Made by a program: the position numbers and the translations under genes
The notes under the pieces: generated by a model
What the model saw: only the letters and a program-made list of their open reading frames with translations
The model's database searches: none
What the model was told of the DNA's origin: nothing
Assembly (NCBI RefSeq): GCF_000010785.1
Contig: NC_013799.1
Span: forward strand, 1,054,001 to 1,118,000
Direction: 5' to 3'
Length of the DNA stretch: 64,000 nt
Source: Hydrogenobacter thermophilus TK-6
Lineage (GTDB): Bacteria; Aquificota; Aquificia; Aquificales; Aquificaceae
In this document: in pieces, positions 25,117 through 34,503 of the stretch
How positions within the stretch are numbered: position 1 is the first letter of the stretch
Layout: each line of letters opens with the position of its first letter

Positions 25117-26979
25117 GTGAAGGAAAAGTGGAAGGCTATAGCTAGTCTTTTAGAAGGAGAGTATGATATTCAGGTTCAGGGAAGTTATGAAGGGTGGGGT
25201 GCCGGCTACGACCCTAAGGTTTTGCCTCTTGTGGAGATGTGGGCAAGGGGGGAGGTGCAAGATATACCTTCTAACATTAAAAGACCTGTGGGTGTTGTAT
25301 TTGGCATACCGGATCTGGTCAGAAAGAGTGAGGAATACATAATAAATGCCATAAGGCACGAGATAAGCTACCTGCTGAGCGCGGACCTGCCTCTCTGGAA
25401 AATGGGGCAGAGGGAGTTTTTCAGATTTGGCTACCAGCCTACTGCCTTTCTTGTTCTTTACACTGTGCTGGAATCCATAAGAGCGGATGAGCGCATTCTT
25501 GAGCAGTATCTCAACAGTGCATACACTCTTAGACGCAGGTACGAGGAGGTGCTTGCAAATTTAAAGAATACATACCCTTATCACGAGTTTGCCTTAGGTT
25601 TTCTTAGGCTCTGGCTCTCAAAACCGGAGGAGATAGACACAAGTGTTCGTAGGCAGGTTCTCTCCCTTGAGGACTTTTTCAAAGAATATATAAAAGCGGA
25701 CAGTCAGAGGGCATACTTGCTTCTTATGGAAGAAGCCTTTGGCAAGTACAGGGCTTGTATTGAAGATTCCTTAGAGTTCAATTACATAGATATGCTCATT
25801 GAGGAAGCTCTGGGAAAGACAAAACAGGGGCATAAAGGCAGAATAATGACGGACATACTGAAAAAACTACCAGAAGAATACCAACATTTAATGAGTAGCT
25901 TTAAATCTTCCCGGCAGGTTCCAGAGGAGTTAAGAAGGGATATATTAAAAAGGTTAAAAAACCTTCCAGACTGGATGAAAGATTACATAAAGCAGATGTC
26001 CTATATGAGCCTTCTTGAAAGGGATTTGGAATTTATCTCCTACTTTCTTCCCAAAACTCTGCAAACGGAGGTAGAGCACAGGGGGTTTGTGTCCTTTTTA
26101 ATAAAGGGGTGGGAGGAGACTTCCTCCGAGGGTTCTGGACTTTCTCAAAAAGACGCTAAAAGCTCCGAAGAGTCCCCCATCGACAGGAAGTATAAAAGGG
26201 AGTATGGGCTTGATCAGGAGGAGTTCAGAAGGTATCAGCTTCTCATGAGAGGCATAATGCCCTTTGTTGAGTCTATGAAAAGAAAGTTCAAAAGGCTTAT
26301 GCCAGAGGAAGAGGAGGGTTGGCTCTGGGGATACACTCACGGAAGGCGTGTAGATTACAGAAAAATGCATATAGAAATACCCACAAAACGCGGTCGCATA
26401 TACCAAAGGAGGGTTATTCCAGAAAAAAAACAGCTTGCCTTTAAGCTCCTTCTAGATGTATCTTCTTCCATGAAGAGGGAGGACAAGATAGAGAATGCCA
26501 TAAAGTCTCTTCTGCTCTTTAGTCAGGTGCTAAGTGAGATGAAAATGCCCTTTTCCATAGATGCCTTCGCCGAGAGGATTTTTAGCATAAAGTCCTTTGA
26601 AGAGGATTACATGAGTGCAAAGGCAAGGATACTGGAGCTAAACAAGATGCTTGGAGGAGGCACCAACATAGAGAAGGCTCTGCTTGTATCTGGCGAGGAC
26701 CTTCAAATCTTCTGTAGAAAGCAAGGGATAAAGGGTGTTATGCTGGTTTTTTCCGATGGTGAGCCTACAAGAGGTCTTAAGGGAGAAGCTCTCAAGGACC
26801 TCATAAGGGAGCTAAAAGCGAGGTTTCCTATTGTAGGCATAGGTGTAGGTGAGACTAAAAACTTCGTGGAGGAATACTTTGATAAAACAGGTATAAAGAT
26901 AAGGGATGTGTCCATGCTACCTTCCGCCTTTATGCTGGTGATGGAAAACCAGTTTAGAAGGCTTCAATCCTCGTCTTGA
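25117..26979 (+). CDS. Large VWA-domain protein (CobT/NorD-like layout)
   Basis: The 620-residue protein has a long helical N-terminal part, a charged linker near 340-360, and a C-terminal von Willebrand A domain (about 435-620) with the MIDAS residues DVSSSM, GGGTN and FSDGEP. This layout resembles CobT, NorD and CbbO, which partner MoxR-type AAA+ ATPases; no such ATPase is next to it. The GTG start is 6 nt behind a TATTATAT box. The substrate and partner are unknown. Confidence 0.75.
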   Translation: MKEKWKAIASLLEGEYDIQVQGSYEGWGAGYDPKVLPLVEMWARGEVQDIPSNIKRPVGVVFGIPDLVRKSEEYIINAIRHEISYLLSADLPLWKMGQREFFRFGYQPTAFLVLYTVLESIRADERILEQYLNSAYTLRRRYEEVLANLKNTYPYHEFALGFLRLWLSKPEEIDTSVRRQVLSLEDFFKEYIKADSQRAYLLLMEEAFGKYRACIEDSLEFNYIDMLIEEALGKTKQGHKGRIMTDILKKLPEEYQHLMSSFKSSRQVPEELRRDILKRLKNLPDWMKDYIKQMSYMSLLERDLEFISYFLPKTLQTEVEHRGFVSFLIKGWEETSSEGSGLSQKDAKSSEESPIDRKYKREYGLDQEEFRRYQLLMRGIMPFVESMKRKFKRLMPEEEEGWLWGYTHGRRVDYRKMHIEIPTKRGRIYQRRVIPEKKQLAFKLLLDVSSSMKREDKIENAIKSLLLFSQVLSEMKMPFSIDAFAERIFSIKSFEEDYMSAKARILELNKMLGGGTNIEKALLVSGEDLQIFCRKQGIKGVMLVFSDGEPTRGLKGEALKDLIRELKARFPIVGIGVGETKNFVEEYFDKTGIKIRDVSMLPSAFMLVMENQFRRLQSSS

Positions 26980-27721
26980 TATCACCAAGACCGTTTTTTA
27001 TAAACTCCCTTACAAAGCTTATGTCCGAGGAGAGTATCTCCTGAGGAGTCCCTATCTGCACTACCTGACCATCCTTTAGTACCATAAGCCTGTCGGATAT
27101 GCCAAAGGCTGAAACCAGGTCGTGAGAGACCACTATAGAAGTGCTGCCAGTCTTTTCCCTCAGGGAGACTATGAGATTATCTATCGTCCTGCTGGTGATG
27201 GGATCAAGCCCTGATGTAGGTTCATCGTATATAATTAACTTAGGGTTTGTTGCTATAGCTCTGGCTATACCTACTCTCTTTCTCATACCGCCTGAGAGTT
27301 CCGAGGGATAAAGCTCCAGGACATCTTCATCCAAACCAACCAGTTTGAGTTTTTCAAGAGCCAGCTTTTTTATCTCATCTTTACTTATATCTGTGCGCTC
27401 TAAGTAGTAAAAACCTACATTTTCCCAAACTCGCAGACTGTCAAAGAGAGCAGCGCCCTGAAAGACATAACCTATATTTTTTCTCAGCTTGTCCAGCTCT
27501 ATGATGCTAAGTGTGTTTATGTCCTTTCCAAACACCGCCACCTTACCGCTGGTGGGCTTCCATAAACCCACTATGCACTTGGTAATGGAAGTCTTCCCAC
27601 TCCCGCTACCCCCCACTATTGTAAAGACTTCCCCCTCAAAAACTTCAAAACTTATGTCTTTGAGTATCTGTCTGCCGTTTATACTCAAATAGAGGTTTTC
27701 AACCTGAACCGCTTTGTTCAT
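26954..27721 (-). CDS. ABC transporter ATP-binding protein (MlaF/Mkl type)
   Basis: The 255-residue ATPase has Walker A GGSGSGKTS, signature LSGGMRKRVGIARAIA, Walker B LIIYDEPTSGLDP and switch VSHDL. The LSGGMRKR form and TSGLDPITS are typical of the phospholipid/MCE transporter ATPase MlaF. The permease (MlaE) and MCE partner (MlaD) are not adjacent. It starts inside the upstream PPOX gene (4-base overlap) and converges with the VWA gene over 26 bases. Confidence 0.88.
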   Translation of the reverse strand: MNKAVQVENLYLSINGRQILKDISFEVFEGEVFTIVGGSGSGKTSITKCIVGLWKPTSGKVAVFGKDINTLSIIELDKLRKNIGYVFQGAALFDSLRVWENVGFYYLERTDISKDEIKKLALEKLKLVGLDEDVLELYPSELSGGMRKRVGIARAIATNPKLIIYDEPTSGLDPITSRTIDNLIVSLREKTGSTSIVVSHDLVSAFGISDRLMVLKDGQVVQIGTPQEILSSDISFVREFIKNGLGDIKTRIEAF

Positions 27722-28155
27722 TGTCCTTTCATAGCCCTTATAACCAAACCATCAAGCTCCACCATCTTTTCCAGATTGCCAGTATGCGCAAAAGGTATGG
27801 TGCCCGTAACCGTACCACCCGGAAACAGGTTATCCTCCACCCTGTTTATTTGCATCTCAAACACAGATACCGGAAACTTTATATCCTCTATCCTTTCAAC
27901 GACCATTCGCACATCACCATAACAGGCAAGAGCTTTGCCCAAGGAGAAAAACATCAAGCACGCAGCAGCTCTCTCTTGAAGATTTTTTGCACTTTTGGAG
28001 CCACTGCTTAAGGCAAATCGAAGCACCTTTTCGCTGATGGGATAAACCCATGTTATAAAAGTCATATGCACCTCTCCATCTTTGTTGGCAGTGCCAAGCA
28101 CAGCGGGAAATACACCCATACTTCTCATCAGCTCCACAAGGTCCGCAGGTAGCAT
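27718..28155 (-). CDS. Pyridoxamine 5'-phosphate oxidase-fold (FMN-binding split barrel) protein
   Basis: The 145-residue protein resembles small split-barrel flavin or F420-type proteins: VLGTANKDGEVHMTFITWV at the N-terminus, then a strand-rich core (LRFALSSGSKSAKNLQE). A binding site for a flavin phosphate is plausible around the S-G-S-K-S segment. The substrate is unknown. It is coupled to the ABC ATPase gene by an ATGA overlap. Confidence 0.65.
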   Translation of the reverse strand: MLPADLVELMRSMGVFPAVLGTANKDGEVHMTFITWVYPISEKVLRFALSSGSKSAKNLQERAAACLMFFSLGKALACYGDVRMVVERIEDIKFPVSVFEMQINRVEDNLFPGGTVTGTIPFAHTGNLEKMVELDGLVIRAMKGQ

Positions 28156-28237
28156 CTTTAAACCTCCACCATTTTAAAGTTATTGGCAAAAGATAAGGCA
28201 AGCTGTCCTCAGCGTCAAGAATTATTATAATAATAGT

Positions 28238-28696
28238 GTGTTTTTCCTTGTGCTAATACTGTGCCTTGTAGCTTATGCTCAAGATTGTGCATCCCTTATG
28301 TCAAGATATACAGCTCTTGAGAAGGATGCCATATACGAGGAGCTTATGAGTGAAGCGGATAAGCTTATAAAAGATGGATGCTCTACAGGAAACAAAAAGC
28401 TTCAGCGTTCTGCGGATAAGATCCTCTCTGCACTTGAGGTTCTCAAAGTAAATGACGCAAGACTTCCCGAAGATAAAAAACTCCTTAATGTAGTGGTGCA
28501 GAAAAGGTTAAGAAATGCCCTTTATACTCTAAATGCTTCAAGAAAGTACAAAGATAAACACAGCAACTTATACTCTTACCAGCTGCTCTTTTATCAGGTG
28601 GCAAAGGAAAACATCAGAGTGAAAGATTACGAATACGCATTAAGATACTCTCAAGCATCTTACCTTTTGGGAAGGGCTATACTGGAGCTGAGATGA
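28238..28696 (+). CDS. Exported hypothetical protein
   Basis: The 152-residue protein begins with a signal peptide (FFLVLILCLVAYAQ, cleavage after A-Y-A) and continues as a helical, charged, repeat-like (TPR-like) domain. It is not recognised. The GTG start lies about 6 nt behind TATAAT at 28226-28231. It overlaps trmI by 4 bases. Confidence 0.65.
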   Translation: MFFLVLILCLVAYAQDCASLMSRYTALEKDAIYEELMSEADKLIKDGCSTGNKKLQRSADKILSALEVLKVNDARLPEDKKLLNVVVQKRLRNALYTLNASRKYKDKHSNLYSYQLLFYQVAKENIRVKDYEYALRYSQASYLLGRAILELR

Positions 28697-29433
28697 GCTT
28701 CAAAGAGGGTGAACATGTTCTTATACTATACAAAGACAGGAAGTACCTAAAAAGGCTCGTAAAGGGTTTGCACCTGAGTGTAAGAGGTCATGCCATAAGC
28801 TTTCAGGATATACTGGGCAAGCAGGAGGGACAAAAGATAGGGGAGTTTTTTGTGCTAAAGCCTTCTCTGGAAGACATTTTGCTTTTGGGTTTCAAAAGGG
28901 GAACACAGGTAATTTATCCAAAGGATGCCTTTTACACAGCTTTCAAGCTAGATATCAGGCACACTGATAGGGTGCTGGAGTTTGGAACTGGAAGCGGTGC
29001 TATGACTGCTGTCCTCTCTCTTCTGGCGGGTGAGGTGTGGACCTACGAAGTCTCAGAACGATTTTATAAGATTGCCCTCAAAAACTGGGAGACCTTTGGT
29101 CTTTGTAGCAATGTAAAAGCTTTTAATATGAACTTTGCAGATGCGCCTCTGGAGGATGAGTTTTTTGATGCGTGCCTTGTGGATGTAAAAGAGCCTTGGG
29201 AATACTTAGAAAAGGTTTGGAGGGTGCTAAAAAGAGGAAAAACCTGCGCTTTTGTGATTCCCACCACCAATCAGGTGAGCAGACTTCTCTCCTCTATGGC
29301 AAACCTATTTACAGACCTTGAGGTGCTGGAGATGCTTCAGAGGCATTACAAAACCAATCCAGAGAGGCTCAGACCAGAAGACCAGATGCCTGCCCATACC
29401 GCTTACCTTCTCTTTGGAAGGAAGAGGATATAG
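28693..29433 (+). CDS. trmI: TrmI-type tRNA (adenine-58-N1)-methyltransferase
   Basis: The 246-residue protein has a small N-terminal beta domain and a Rossmann SAM domain with VLEFGTGSGAMTAVLS. The catalytic region reads DVKEPWEYL (family D-x-P-E-P-W), and the C-terminus RPEDQMPAHTAYLLFGRK is the TrmI signature. It methylates A58 of the T loop, important for tRNA stability in thermophiles. It converges with rsmG, overlapping 31 bases. Confidence 0.9.
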   Translation: MSFKEGEHVLILYKDRKYLKRLVKGLHLSVRGHAISFQDILGKQEGQKIGEFFVLKPSLEDILLLGFKRGTQVIYPKDAFYTAFKLDIRHTDRVLEFGTGSGAMTAVLSLLAGEVWTYEVSERFYKIALKNWETFGLCSNVKAFNMNFADAPLEDEFFDACLVDVKEPWEYLEKVWRVLKRGKTCAFVIPTTNQVSRLLSSMANLFTDLEVLEMLQRHYKTNPERLRPEDQMPAHTAYLLFGRKRI

Positions 29434-29993
29434 CTGTCTTTTATGTCGTAGGTGTTTATCTTGCAGTATTCATACCCTTTGGGAAGTTCTTTGCCCTTCA
29501 TAATAAAGACAAATTCCCGAGAGAGTCTGATAAGCATGGGGACTATATCTTCAAGCTTTCCTAAGGCTCTACACACAACTATGTCAAAGCTATTTTCTCT
29601 GAGCTGCTCTGCCCTCTTACACAAAACTCTGTAATCAAGACCGAGTTTTGCTTTTACATACTCAAGGAAGGCGCACTTTTTTGAAACGGACTCTACAAGC
29701 GTCAAGTTTATCTGGGGACCGTAGTATATCTTGAGAGGCACTCCCGGAAAGCCTCCCCCCGAACCTACATCGCACACGCTTTTGCCTTTCACATCCAATC
29801 CTTTTTGCTCAAAGCACAGTGCCAAAGTAAGAGAATCAACAAAGTGTCTTATGACTATTTGCTCCTCTTCTTCAATAGCCGTGAGCCTGTGGACCTTGTT
29901 CCACTTTTTTAGCTCCTGCATGTAGGTGTAAAAAAGCTCTACCTGTTGGTCAGATAGGTCAAATCCGTTTCTTTTGAAGATATCTTCTATCAA
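29403..29993 (-). CDS. rsmG: RsmG, 16S rRNA (guanine-527-N7)-methyltransferase
   Basis: The 196-residue protein has RHFVDSLTL, VCDVGSGGGFPGVPLKI (SAM motif) and SVSKKCAFLEYVKAKLGL, all diagnostic of RsmG/GidB. It overlaps the sco1 start by 4 bases, suggesting coupling. Confidence 0.95.
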   Translation of the reverse strand: MIEDIFKRNGFDLSDQQVELFYTYMQELKKWNKVHRLTAIEEEEQIVIRHFVDSLTLALCFEQKGLDVKGKSVCDVGSGGGFPGVPLKIYYGPQINLTLVESVSKKCAFLEYVKAKLGLDYRVLCKRAEQLRENSFDIVVCRALGKLEDIVPMLIRLSREFVFIMKGKELPKGYEYCKINTYDIKDSYILFLPKRR

Positions 29994-30580
29994 CTCTTTA
30001 AAAGATACTCCATATCTTTAGCCATCTTTTCAGGGCTTTGCTTTGTGGGTGTGTAGAGGAGTTTTATTTTCATGTCGGGTGTCACCACATATATGGTGGC
30101 GGTGTGATCAATAAGATAGCCTGCGGCGGATTCGCCTTTGACTTTTCTGTAAAACACCTTATACTCTTTTGCCACCTTTTTTATCTCATCTTGGCTACCT
30201 GTGAGCCCCACAAAGGTAGGGTAAAAAAAGGGGACATAACCCTTTAGGACGCTGGGAGTGTCCCTTTCGGGATCAACGCTTATAAAAAGCACCTGAACCT
30301 TATTCCTCTCATCCTCCTTGAGGTTTTTCATCATGCTGGCAAGGGTAGTAAGAGCTGTGGGACAAACATCCGGACAGTGAGTATAACCAAAAAATATGAC
30401 TACTATCTTACCTTGCCTTGTGTAATCGGAGAGGCTCACCTGCCTTCCTTCTTGGTCGGTTAGCTTAAAGTCGTAAGCAGGCTGGTCATACACAAAGCCG
30501 TAAAACTCGTGTTTTTTCTGGCAGGATGGAGCAAAAATCAGAAGAGCTAACCATGTTATAAATAACGCTAACTTTTTCAT
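29990..30580 (-). CDS. SCO1/SenC family copper chaperone or thioredoxin-like lipoprotein
   Basis: The 196-residue protein has a lipoprotein signal (LLIFAPSC lipobox), the copper-binding GYTHCPDVCPTAL (C-x3-C), SVDPERDTPSVLK and the distal histidine in YLIDHTATIYVV. SCO proteins deliver copper to the CuA site of cytochrome c oxidase on the outer face of the inner membrane. No oxidase gene is in the window. Confidence 0.93.
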   Translation of the reverse strand: MKKLALFITWLALLIFAPSCQKKHEFYGFVYDQPAYDFKLTDQEGRQVSLSDYTRQGKIVVIFFGYTHCPDVCPTALTTLASMMKNLKEDERNKVQVLFISVDPERDTPSVLKGYVPFFYPTFVGLTGSQDEIKKVAKEYKVFYRKVKGESAAGYLIDHTATIYVVTPDMKIKLLYTPTKQSPEKMAKDMEYLLKS

Positions 30581-30618
30581 AATGTTTAAATTATAGCTTG
30601 TGTGATAAAATTGGTGCT

Positions 30619-32040
30619 ATGGAGTTTGAGCCTGTTATAGGTCTTGAAATACATGTGCAGATGGACACACAAACTAAGATGTTTTGTTCTTGTCCTGTGG
30701 AGTTTGGCGCAGAACCCAACACTAAGGTGTGTCCTGTATGTCTTGCCCTTCCCGGAAGCCTTCCCGTTCTGAATAAAAAAGCTGTGGAATATGCCATAAG
30801 AGCTGCCCTTGCTCTTAACTGCGAGATAAGGCAGAAAAGCTTGCTGGCAAGAAAAAATTACTTTTACCCTGACCTTCCAAAAGGTTATCAGATATCTCAG
30901 TACGAAGAACCTCTTGCGGTAAACGGATGGCTTGAGATAGAAGGAAGGAAGATAAGAATAAGGAGACTTCATATAGAGGAGGATGCAGGTAAGAATATAC
31001 ACGAAGGAAATAAAACTTATGTGGACCTCAACAGAGCAGGCACTCCGCTGATGGAGATAGTTACAGAGCCAGATATAAACTCGCCGGAGCTGGCAAGGCT
31101 CTTTTTAGAAGAGCTTAGAAATATCATGAGATATACAGGTGTGTCAAAGGCTGATATGGAAAAGGGACAGCTAAGGTGTGATATAAATGTTTCCGTAAAA
31201 CCAAAAGGCTCCAACACACTCGGCACGAGGGTGGAGATAAAGAACGTAAACTCCTTTAGATTTGTGCAAAAGGCTATAGAGAGTGAGGTCCAAAGGCAGA
31301 TAAAGATACTATCCTCGGGTGGAGAGATAAAGCAAGAGACCAGAACCTTTGACCCGGCAACAGGCCTGACTCACCCTATGAGGACAAAAGAGGAGGCGGA
31401 GGATTACAGATACTTTCCAGACCCAGACCTTTTGCCTCTGATAATTTCCAGCGAGTGGATAGAGGAGATAAAAAGGAACATGCCAGAACTTCCATCAGAA
31501 AGAAGGAAAAAGCTCGTGGAGTTTTACGGTCTTAGTCCTTATGAAGCCAAAGTTATGACTGACCTGAAGGCTGTGGGTGATTTCTTTGAGAAAGCAGTAA
31601 AACTCTGTCAGGAGCCTAAACTCTTATCCAACTGGCTTTTGAACGACCTTCTTGGGCTTTTAAACGAAGCGGGCAAGAGCATAGAGGAATCTTTGGTAAG
31701 TCCCGCGCATCTTGCAAAGCTTATAAACTTTATAAAAGATGGGACACTTTCCTCAAAGCTTGCCAAAGAGGTGCTAAAGCTCATGGTAGAAACAGGGAAA
31801 GACCCAGAGCTCATCATAGAGGAGAGAGGGCTAAAGCAGGTCAGCGACGAGGAGAGTATAAAAAAGCTTGTAGAGGAAGTGCTTAAAAATCATCCCAAAG
31901 AGGTGGAAAGGTATCTAAAAGGTGAGGAGAAGGTCATTGGATTTCTTGTAGGTCAGGTGATGAAGGCAGCCGGAGGTAAGGCAAATCCACAGTTGGTAAA
32001 CAAAGTTCTCAGAGAGCTTCTAAAAGTCTATACAGTTTGA
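30619..32040 (+). CDS. gatB: GatB, Asp-tRNA(Asn)/Glu-tRNA(Gln) amidotransferase subunit B
   Basis: The protein is a typical Gat[52 protein letters not shown] and the C-terminal YqeY-like tail. The ATG at 30619 ([11 protein letters not shown]) is preferred to one 7 codons earlier because a TAAAAT box at 30606-30611 sits just upstream. GatB transfers ammonia in the indirect route to Gln- and Asn-tRNA. Its last 13 bases overlap the end of lgt. Confidence 0.96.
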   Translation: MEFEPVIGLEIHVQMDTQTKMFCSCPVEFGAEPNTKVCPVCLALPGSLPVLNKKAVEYAIRAALALNCEIRQKSLLARKNYFYPDLPKGYQISQYEEPLAVNGWLEIEGRKIRIRRLHIEEDAGKNIHEGNKTYVDLNRAGTPLMEIVTEPDINSPELARLFLEELRNIMRYTGVSKADMEKGQLRCDINVSVKPKGSNTLGTRVEIKNVNSFRFVQKAIESEVQRQIKILSSGGEIKQETRTFDPATGLTHPMRTKEEAEDYRYFPDPDLLPLIISSEWIEEIKRNMPELPSERRKKLVEFYGLSPYEAKVMTDLKAVGDFFEKAVKLCQEPKLLSNWLLNDLLGLLNEAGKSIEESLVSPAHLAKLINFIKDGTLSSKLAKEVLKLMVETGKDPELIIEERGLKQVSDEESIKKLVEEVLKNHPKEVERYLKGEEKVIGFLVGQVMKAAGGKANPQLVNKVLRELLKVYTV

Positions 32041-32837
32041 GCCTTCCTATTTCCTCTTAGTAAAAACATCAGCACAGGTGAGAGGACTATCATAAGCAAT
32101 GAAACCACTTGATTCCATGTAAGACCCAAACCCGGGATGGGAGGTGTAACTCCTCTGTAAAACTCAAGAAAGAACCTGAGAACACCGTAAAGAAGCATGT
32201 ACAAGGAAAAGACAAAACCATCAAAAGGTTTTTTCCTGTGTGCCAAAAGCAGAAGAGAAAAGATAAAGATAAGCCCGATAAACTCCATAAGTTGTGTAGG
32301 GTAGAGTGGCGTGTAAGGTGGTGCTACCGCACCTTCAGGAAAGACTACATAAAAGAAGGGAAACTTATGGGAGAAGTGTATGCCAGGGGTAGATACACCC
32401 TGTGTTGGAAACGGTTGACCGTAGCAGCACCCTGCAGAAGTGCATCCGAGCCTTCCCACTGCGTGTGCTATCGTCAAAGACAGCACTGCCATATCGGCCA
32501 CCTTCCAGACAGGGAGCTTATACCACATTATGGCTAAAATGGCACCCAAAACACCTCCTACAAGCCCTCCAAAAAAATCCATGCCACCGTTCCATATGGC
32601 AAATACGTCTATAAAATTCCTCATCTGCTCGGGATGCTCTATCACATAGGCAAGCCTTCCACCAATCACTCCCAGCAGTAAAGCAAAGAGTAATGTATTC
32701 TCTATTTGGGAAGTATTTAGACCCTCCCTTTTTGCAAGCCTAAGACTTAGAAAGTAAGCCAAAAGCGCACCTGTTGCAACAAGCACGCCATAGGTGTATA
32801 TCTTGATACCAAAGACCTCAATTAAAACAGGAAACAT
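32028..32837 (-). CDS. lgt: Lgt, prolipoprotein diacylglyceryl transferase
   Basis: The 269-residue membrane protein has seven hydrophobic segments, the Lgt motif [16 protein letters not shown] (close to the family R-x-G-C/N-x-x-N-G-C-C-Y-G) and the conserved [10 protein letters not shown]. It attaches diacylglycerol to the lipobox cysteine of prolipoproteins, consistent with the lipoproteins found in this window. Confidence 0.95.
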   Translation of the reverse strand: MFPVLIEVFGIKIYTYGVLVATGALLAYFLSLRLAKREGLNTSQIENTLLFALLLGVIGGRLAYVIEHPEQMRNFIDVFAIWNGGMDFFGGLVGGVLGAILAIMWYKLPVWKVADMAVLSLTIAHAVGRLGCTSAGCCYGQPFPTQGVSTPGIHFSHKFPFFYVVFPEGAVAPPYTPLYPTQLMEFIGLIFIFSLLLLAHRKKPFDGFVFSLYMLLYGVLRFFLEFYRGVTPPIPGLGLTWNQVVSLLMIVLSPVLMFLLRGNRKAQTV

Positions 32838-32864
32838 GACTTTTCCTCCTCCAAAAGAGTATTT

Positions 32865-33125
32865 TTACCCATAGCCAAACATCAGATCAAGTATGCCTGC
32901 CTCTATCTGCACCTCCCAGCGCTTGAAGCTCTCGTCTTTGTTAAGAACCGTAAGGTAGCCTTCCCTCTCAAGGTAAAGGATGAGCTTGGCAAGGTTAGAA
33001 AGCCCGCATATTTTGGCACTCTGAAGGTCCTCTATCTTTATACGAGGTTGAGGTACTTCCGCTTCCTTGTAAATCCTCAGAAGCTCATCCTTGAGATGAT
33101 AGTAAAGGCTGTCAAAGTCGCACAC
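32865..33125 (-). CDS. Small hypothetical protein downstream of murE
   Basis: The 86-residue protein is not recognised; segments IKIEDLQSAKICGLSNL and LILYLEREGYLTVL suggest a winged-helix fold. It overlaps the murE end by 14 bases, so it belongs to the same operon (aroB', murE, this gene). Confidence 0.6.
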   Translation of the reverse strand: MCDFDSLYYHLKDELLRIYKEAEVPQPRIKIEDLQSAKICGLSNLAKLILYLEREGYLTVLNKDESFKRWEVQIEAGILDLMFGYG

Positions 33126-34503
33126 TCAAAACCTCCTTCACCACATCTGAGTCCTTAAAGGGGTATTTAACACCTTTTATCTCCTGATAGTCCTCGTGTC
33201 CTTTACCTGCAATGAGAACTGTATCACCTTCCTCTGCAAGGCTTATGGCCATTTTTATGGCTTTTTTCCTGTCTTCCTCTACAAGCACCTTGGAGGTGTC
33301 TTTTACTCCTTGAAGTATATCCCTTATTATGTCCATGGGGTCCTCGTCTCTGGGATTGTCAGATGTGATAACCAGAAGGTCTGACCACTTTTCTGCAACG
33401 CTTCCCATGATGGGTCTTTTTGTTCTGTCTCTGTTGCCTCCTGCACCAAAGAGGGTTATAACCCTCCCCGTAGAGAGCCTTCTTATACTTTTTAGCACAT
33501 TTTCAAGGGCGTCAGGCGTGTGTGCATAATCCACAATAACTAAAAACCCATCTCCCCTGTATGTTTCAAACCTTCCCGGTACATAAACCTTTTTTAGACC
33601 TTCCTCAATGGCTTGCACCTCTATCCCAACAAGCATGCAACACAAAATACCAAGCGCCAGATTGTATGCCTGAAAGTCTCCAACTAAGTTAGAGTAAAAT
33701 TTGTAAGTTTTTCCCTCATACGCTACTTTCAGTTTTGACCCTTCAAAGCCGGTGTCAAAATCCAGTATCTTAAAATCTCCTTCCCTTCCATAAGTTATAG
33801 CTCTGCCTTTGAGCTCCCTTACTATCCTCTTTCCATACTCATCGTCAGAATTCACAACTGCATACTCGTAAGTGTACTCTTTGAAGAGTCTTAGCTTTGC
33901 TTTAAAGTATTCCTCCATGCTTTTGTGATAATCAAGGTGGTCGTGAGATAGATTTGTAAAGCCCACTATGTGAAAGTGCGTTGCCCAGATTCTCTTCTGA
34001 TCAAGAGCATGAGATGATACCTCTGCCACCAGAGCCTGCGCACCGTCTTCGAGCATTTTTTTAAGCGTTGCATGCCACACAGCAGGGTGTGGAGTTGTTC
34101 TACCCTCATACTCGTATATCTTGTCCATGAGCCTGTAGTATATAGTGCCTACAAGACCAGTTTTTATACCACCTGCGTTAAGCAATGCTTCCACTATGTG
34201 AGTGGTGGTAGTCTTACCGTTGGTGCCTGTTATGCCTATAACTTTGAGCTTCTTGGAAGGCTTTCCGTAAAAGGCACTGACAAGCTCTCCAAGAGCTTCC
34301 CGAGTGTCTTTTACTTTTACGATCCTGTTATCTGTTATGCCTACATCCTTTTCCACCAGCACCCACTTGGCACCTCTGCTGAGCGCTTCTTTTACAAAGT
34401 TATGTCCATCATTTTGAGAACCCTTTATAGCTACGAATATATAACCTTCCTTCACCTCTTTGGAGTTATCGGTAATGCCTTTGACATCTTCAAAAAGCTT
34501 CAT
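33112..34503 (-). CDS. murE: MurE, UDP-MurNAc-tripeptide synthetase
   Basis: The 463-residue Mur ligase has ITGTNGKTTTTHIVEALL, the Mg/carbamate lysine region, HDHLDYH, and the substrate motif SDNPRDEDP, which in MurE specifies meso-diaminopimelate. It adds DAP to UDP-MurNAc-Ala-Glu in the cytoplasm. dapA at 60.7 kb supplies the DAP pathway. It overlaps aroB' by 4 bases. Confidence 0.96.
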   Translation of the reverse strand: MKLFEDVKGITDNSKEVKEGYIFVAIKGSQNDGHNFVKEALSRGAKWVLVEKDVGITDNRIVKVKDTREALGELVSAFYGKPSKKLKVIGITGTNGKTTTTHIVEALLNAGGIKTGLVGTIYYRLMDKIYEYEGRTTPHPAVWHATLKKMLEDGAQALVAEVSSHALDQKRIWATHFHIVGFTNLSHDHLDYHKSMEEYFKAKLRLFKEYTYEYAVVNSDDEYGKRIVRELKGRAITYGREGDFKILDFDTGFEGSKLKVAYEGKTYKFYSNLVGDFQAYNLALGILCCMLVGIEVQAIEEGLKKVYVPGRFETYRGDGFLVIVDYAHTPDALENVLKSIRRLSTGRVITLFGAGGNRDRTKRPIMGSVAEKWSDLLVITSDNPRDEDPMDIIRDILQGVKDTSKVLVEEDRKKAIKMAISLAEEGDTVLIAGKGHEDYQEIKGVKYPFKDSDVVKEVLSVRL

